Shown here piece after piece: positions 60,608-64,000 of a DNA stretch of 64,000 nucleotides. Below the pieces are notes generated by a model. The model had not been told where the DNA came from and made no database searches. It was given only the letters and a program-made list of their open reading frames with translations. Numbering within the stretch: position 1 is the stretch's first letter; each line of letters opens with the position of its first letter. Source of the stretch: Actinospineispora acaciae DSM 45401 (lineage in GTDB: Bacteria > Actinomycetota > Actinomycetes > Mycobacteriales > Pseudonocardiaceae); the NCBI RefSeq assembly GCF_000620785.1, contig NZ_JIAI01000017.1, positions 62,001-126,000 on the forward strand, in the 5' to 3' direction. Made by a program: the position numbers and the translations under genes.

Positions 60608-61843
60608 ATGACCACCAGCGGTTTGTCGACAGGCCACGCGCGGGTGGCCACCCGGCCGGCGCTCGCCATGTTCGGGCTGCTGCTGATCGCGTACTCGGTC
60701 AACGCGATGGACCGGATGGTCTTTCCGGTGCTGTTGACGGACGTCAACGCCGAGTACGGGTTCAGCCTCGGCCAGTCCGGGCTGCAGGCCACCATGTTCG
60801 CGCTCGGGATGGGCATCACCGGCATCCCGGCCGGGATCGCGCTGGCCCGGTTCGGCCGCCGGACGCTGATCGTGGTCGGGACCGCGGCGTTCTCGGTGGC
60901 CACGGTGATGACGGTGGCCAGCGTGGGGTTCGGCGACATGCTGGTGTGGCGGGTGCTGTCCGGCGTCGGCGAGGCGCTGCAGCTCGCGGCGATCATCACC
61001 GTGGCGGCCGGCGCGTTCCCCCGGCACCGGGGGCTGGCGATCGGCGCGGTGAACATGGCGTTCGCCACCGGCTCGGTGATCGGGCCGCTGGCCGCCGCGG
61101 CGCTGCTGCAGCACTACGGGAGCTGGCGCGCGCCGATGATCGTCTTCGGGGTGTTCGGGCTGGCCGTGACGCTGGCCATCCTGCCGCTGCCCCGGCGGTT
61201 CACCGAGGCCAGCGCGACGCGCACCGACCTGCGGCACGTCGGCGGTGCCGGCTCGGCGCTGAGCTGGAACCCGGTGCTGCTCGGGGTGGTCACTGTGCTG
61301 TTCGGGCTGGTCGACTTCGCCTACATCGGGCTGTACGCCACGTTCCTGCGCGATCACCTCGGCTTCGGCCCCGGCCAGGCCGGGCTGGCGGTGAGCCTGT
61401 CCGGGCTGGCCGCGTTCGCGTCCCCGCTGGGCGGGTGGCTGACCGACCGGCTCGACCCACGGCTGTGCCTGGGCCTGTTGAACCTGCTCACCGCGGCCTC
61501 GGCGGCTGCGCTGTTCGCCGGGCCGGTCTCGCTGGCCTGGCAGGCGACGTTCTCGTTCTGCTTCGGGCTGTTCGCCAGCAGCGGCGTCTACGTGGTGCTG
61601 GCCAGCCTGCTGGTGAAGTCGGTGCGCGGCGACATCGCCGGGCTCGCCTCCGGCATCTTCATCACCTGCATCTACGTGGCCGCCGGGGTGTCGGGCTACG
61701 TGTTCAGCCGGTTCGTCGAGGCCCTGGGCTGGGTCGGCGCCGGGCTGGTCCAGATCGCCGGGTTCTCGGTGGTCGGGGCGCTGCTGGCCGGCCTGCTGCG
61801 CCCCACTTTGTTCAGCACACCCCCTAGCCAGGAGAGGACATGA
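60608..61843 (+). CDS. MFS transporter of a putative catabolic operon
   Basis: The 411-residue protein starts at ATG 60608 (frames extended to 60488 include the promoter). It has about 12 helices; TM2-TM3 loop is LARFGRRTLIV, and GGWLTDRLDPR forms the second motif A-like loop. It probably imports the substrate of the downstream FAH and deacetylase enzymes: the three genes share ATGA overlaps and a GntR operator. Confidence 0.9.
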   Translation: MTTSGLSTGHARVATRPALAMFGLLLIAYSVNAMDRMVFPVLLTDVNAEYGFSLGQSGLQATMFALGMGITGIPAGIALARFGRRTLIVVGTAAFSVATVMTVASVGFGDMLVWRVLSGVGEALQLAAIITVAAGAFPRHRGLAIGAVNMAFATGSVIGPLAAAALLQHYGSWRAPMIVFGVFGLAVTLAILPLPRRFTEASATRTDLRHVGGAGSALSWNPVLLGVVTVLFGLVDFAYIGLYATFLRDHLGFGPGQAGLAVSLSGLAAFASPLGGWLTDRLDPRLCLGLLNLLTAASAAALFAGPVSLAWQATFSFCFGLFASSGVYVVLASLLVKSVRGDIAGLASGIFITCIYVAAGVSGYVFSRFVEALGWVGAGLVQIAGFSVVGALLAGLLRPTLFSTPPSQERT

Positions 61844-62529
61844 CGCTGCTGTTCGCCCCGCCCGTCACCACCGTGCGGATGGCCGGCTCGGACCGGACGT
61901 TCCCGGTGCGGCGGGTCTACTGCGTGGGCCGCAACTACGTCGACCACATCCGGGAGATGAAGGAGGGCGACGAGCGCGACGACCCGTTCTTCTTCCAGAA
62001 GCCCCCGGACGCGGTCGTCGGTGACGGCGCCCCGGTGCCCTACCCGCCCCGGACCGAGGACCTCCAGTTCGAGGGTGAGCTGGTGGTCGCGCTCGGCGCT
62101 GCCGGTTCTGATGTCCCGGTGGAGCGGGCGCTCGACCTGGTGCTCGGCTATGCCGCCGGCATCGACCTGACCAGGCGCGACCGCCAGCGGGCGTGCCGGG
62201 AGCGGCGGGTGTCCTGGGAGGCGGGGAAGGCCTTCGACGCCTCCGCGCCGTGTGGCCCGATCACCGCCAAGACCGACGCCGGCGACGTCGCCGACGCGTC
62301 GCTGCGGTTGAGCGTCAACGGCGAGACCCGCCAGCGGACCCGGACCTCGCTGATGATCTGGAGCGTCGCGGAGATCATCGCCCAGCTGTCCGCCGACTAC
62401 CGGCTGATGCCCGGTGACCTGATCTACACCGGCACCCCGGCCGGGGTCGGCGCCGTCGTACCCGGGGACGAGATCCGGGTCGAGATCGACGGACTCGCGC
62501 CGCTGTCCATCGTTGTGAGGAGCCTATGA
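61840..62529 (+). CDS. Fumarylacetoacetate hydrolase-family protein
   Basis: The 229-residue protein has the FAH fold: RVYCVGRNYVDHIREM, the metal-ligand cluster EDLQFEGELVVAL (paired Glu), and KTDAGDVADA, ending with TGTPAGVG. FAH proteins hydrolyse C-C bonds of acylpyruvates, hydrate 2-oxo acids, or act as oxaloacetate decarboxylase, or ureidoglycolate lyase. ATG 61840 overlaps the MFS stop; its stop overlaps the following ATG. The substrate may be a diketoacid made from a ring opened by the operon's other enzyme. Confidence 0.92.
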   Translation: MTLLFAPPVTTVRMAGSDRTFPVRRVYCVGRNYVDHIREMKEGDERDDPFFFQKPPDAVVGDGAPVPYPPRTEDLQFEGELVVALGAAGSDVPVERALDLVLGYAAGIDLTRRDRQRACRERRVSWEAGKAFDASAPCGPITAKTDAGDVADASLRLSVNGETRQRTRTSLMIWSVAEIIAQLSADYRLMPGDLIYTGTPAGVGAVVPGDEIRVEIDGLAPLSIVVRSL

Positions 62530-63392
62530 GACCCACCGAGCGCATCGACTACCAACCGATCGAGGGCCGGGCGCCGGTGCGGCTGCCGGGCGGGGCCAGG
62601 GTCGCGGTCTGGGTGGTCGTCAACGTCGAGGAGTGGTCGGACAGCGAGCCGATGCCGCGCACCGTGCTCACCCCGCCGGCCGGCGGCACCCCGAGCCCGG
62701 ACGTGCCGAACTGGGCCTGGCACGAGTACGGCAACCGGGTCGGGTTCTGGCGGATGCTGCGGGTGCTGGACCGGCACCGGATCCCGGCCACCCTGGCCAT
62801 CAACGGCTCCGCGATCGGCGCCTACCCACCCATCACGCAGGCCGCGCTGGCCCGGGACTGGGAGTTCATCGGGCACGGCTACACGCAGAAGAACATGCAG
62901 AAGGTGCCCGACGAGCGGCGCGACATCGAGCGCACCCGCGACGCGATCGCCGCCGTCACCGGCGCGGCGCCGAGGGGCTGGCTCGGGCCGGGGCTCACCG
63001 AGACGTGGGAGACCCCCGACCTGCTGGTCGAGTCCGGCTACGAGTACGTGTGCGACTGGGTGCTCGACGACCAGCCCACCCGGCTGCGCACCCGCGCCGG
63101 CGACATCGTGAACATCCCCTACACGCAGGAGTGCAACGACGTGGCGATGATGCTCATCCAGCATCACCCCGCCGAGGAGTACCGCCGCCGGGCCGTCGAC
63201 CAGTTCGACCAGCTCCTCGCCGACGCCCGCGCCGACGACTCCGCCCGGGTGATGGCGCTGGTCGTGCACCCGTACATCATGGGCGCGCCGCACCGGCTGA
63301 AGTACCTGGACCTGGCGCTGGACCACATCCGGCGCCACGGCGAGGCGACCTTCCACACCGGCGCGGACATCCTGGACGCCTGGGCTTGCTGA
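62526..63392 (+). CDS. Polysaccharide-deacetylase-family (PuuE/cyclic-imidase-like) hydrolase
   Basis: The 288-residue protein has NodB-fold features: VVNVEEWSDSEP at the first metal motif, ATLAINGSAIG, then EFIGHGYTQKNMQ (metal His) and a RGWLGPGLTETWETPDLL segment typical of PuuE-type allantoinases and cyclic imidases, with DDQPTRL and a C-terminal His-rich HPYIMGAPHR. These are not sugar deacetylases; they open cyclic amide or imide rings. With MFS and FAH this suggests uptake and hydrolysis of a ring compound. ATG 62526 overlaps the FAH stop. Confidence 0.85.
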   Translation: MRPTERIDYQPIEGRAPVRLPGGARVAVWVVVNVEEWSDSEPMPRTVLTPPAGGTPSPDVPNWAWHEYGNRVGFWRMLRVLDRHRIPATLAINGSAIGAYPPITQAALARDWEFIGHGYTQKNMQKVPDERRDIERTRDAIAAVTGAAPRGWLGPGLTETWETPDLLVESGYEYVCDWVLDDQPTRLRTRAGDIVNIPYTQECNDVAMMLIQHHPAEEYRRRAVDQFDQLLADARADDSARVMALVVHPYIMGAPHRLKYLDLALDHIRRHGEATFHTGADILDAWAC

Positions 63393-63470
63393 CCGCCCGC
63401 GACAGCCGGCCACTTGTTGCGCACGCACGTATCCTCATGGATCTACATGCCAGCCATGAGGGGGGCCACG

Positions 63471-64000
63471 GTGCATGTCGAGCGCGATCCTGTCCAACTC
63501 ACCCGCGAGTACTGGACGGCGATGAACCAGCCGGGCGCCGAGCACTTCGCCGCGATGGGCGCCCTGATGCGCGCCTACTGGACGATGGTCGCCGAGCTGG
63601 ACCGGCTGCTCAAGCCGCACAACCTGAGCCGTACCGGGTTCCTGCTGATGTCCACGCTGCTCATCTCCGAGGCGCACACCCGGCCGCTCGGCCAGCTCAG
63701 CCGCTGGCTGATGGTGCACCCGACCACCGTCACCCTGGTGATCGACCAGTTGGCCGATCGCGGCCTGGTCGTCCGTACCCCGCATCCCACCGACCGGCGC
63801 ACGGTGCTCGCCACCCTGACCGAGCGGGGCCGGGTGGTGGTCACCGGGGCGGCCGAGGACCTGGCCGACGCCCGGTTCGGGCTGACCGACGTGGGGGAAC
63901 CGCTGGCCGAGCGGCTGGTCGGCGTGCTGGCGCAGGTCAGGGCCAGGATGGGTGACGCCCCGGCAATCGACACGGCGCCGGCAGTCGACACGGCTCCGGA
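63471..64000 (+). CDS. MarR-family regulator, cut by the right edge
   Basis: At least 176 residues. GTG 63471 follows AGGGGGG at a 6-nt distance; ATG 63456 and 63447 also start in frame. The body has the MarR winged helix: LSRTGFLLMSTLLIS, HPTTVTLVIDQLADRGLV, then RTPHPTDRRTVLATLTERG. Near the end is a tandem duplication, AIDTAP followed by AVDTAP. It may regulate the preceding operon or itself. The frame is still open at 64000, so the true end is outside. Confidence 0.88.
   Translation, partial: MHVERDPVQLTREYWTAMNQPGAEHFAAMGALMRAYWTMVAELDRLLKPHNLSRTGFLLMSTLLISEAHTRPLGQLSRWLMVHPTTVTLVIDQLADRGLVVRTPHPTDRRTVLATLTERGRVVVTGAAEDLADARFGLTDVGEPLAERLVGVLAQVRARMGDAPAIDTAPAVDTAP

Overview
The window is GC-rich actinobacterial chromosome. 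WhiB4, a Tad pilus operon, a 6C RNA, a PonA2 with a PASTA domain and a Crp close to the mycobacterial one point to the Pseudonocardiales or a close relative. Gene order from about 5.8 to 52 kb follows, with insertions, the block known from Mycobacterium tuberculosis as Rv3647c-Rv3683: helicase, Tad operon, 6C RNA, HAD phosphatase, acs, holin-like protein, ephE, marP, nudix, thioredoxin, nth, crp, MBL, ridA, DUF4177, two ArsA-type ATPases, whiB4, ponA2 and metallophosphoesterase. Rv comparisons are from memory of that genome, not from a search.

Layout. 0-5.7 kb: an unknown conserved gene cut by the left edge (with a LexA-like box), a proton-pumping pyrophosphatase, a DUF574 methyltransferase and an MFS pump. 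5.8-14.1 kb: a DECH-box MrfA-type helicase, a short Prim-Pol-like protein, a possible 30-residue peptide, and a seven-gene Tad operon whose genes mostly overlap. 14.1-20.6 kb: a repeat-rich spacer with DnaA-box-like sites, an APC permease, an SDR lacking the catalytic Tyr, an MFS transporter, 6C RNA, a HAD phosphatase and a degenerate Fic-like protein. 20.8-33 kb: acs, arfB, a secreted B-lectin, an SDR, an esterase, a LAL regulator, an acyl-CoA ligase and three genes linked to ion transport. 33-52 kb: the conserved block through ponA2, the metallophosphoesterase and tRNA-Pro.

52-56.2 kb is an accessory segment next to tRNA-Pro. It holds an unknown membrane protein, the frameshifted C-terminal remnant of a tyrosine integrase, an orphan Imm7 immunity protein, a PH-like membrane protein flanked by 39-bp direct repeats, and two tandem DUF805 genes. 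56.2-64 kb holds asnB, an acyl-CoA dehydrogenase, a lipoprotein, a GntR regulator divergent from an MFS-FAH-deacetylase operon with a well-formed promoter/operator, and a MarR regulator cut by the right edge.

The most unusual signals are three small families of dispersed repeats (one forms the last codons of ephE), three enzymes lacking expected catalytic residues (SDR, EphE-like, Fic-like), a Nudix-metallo-beta-lactamase fusion, the integrase scar with the orphan immunity gene, a structured leader before nhaA, and the GntR operator. I found no CRISPR array, intact insertion sequence, rRNA or recognisable biosynthetic gene cluster.
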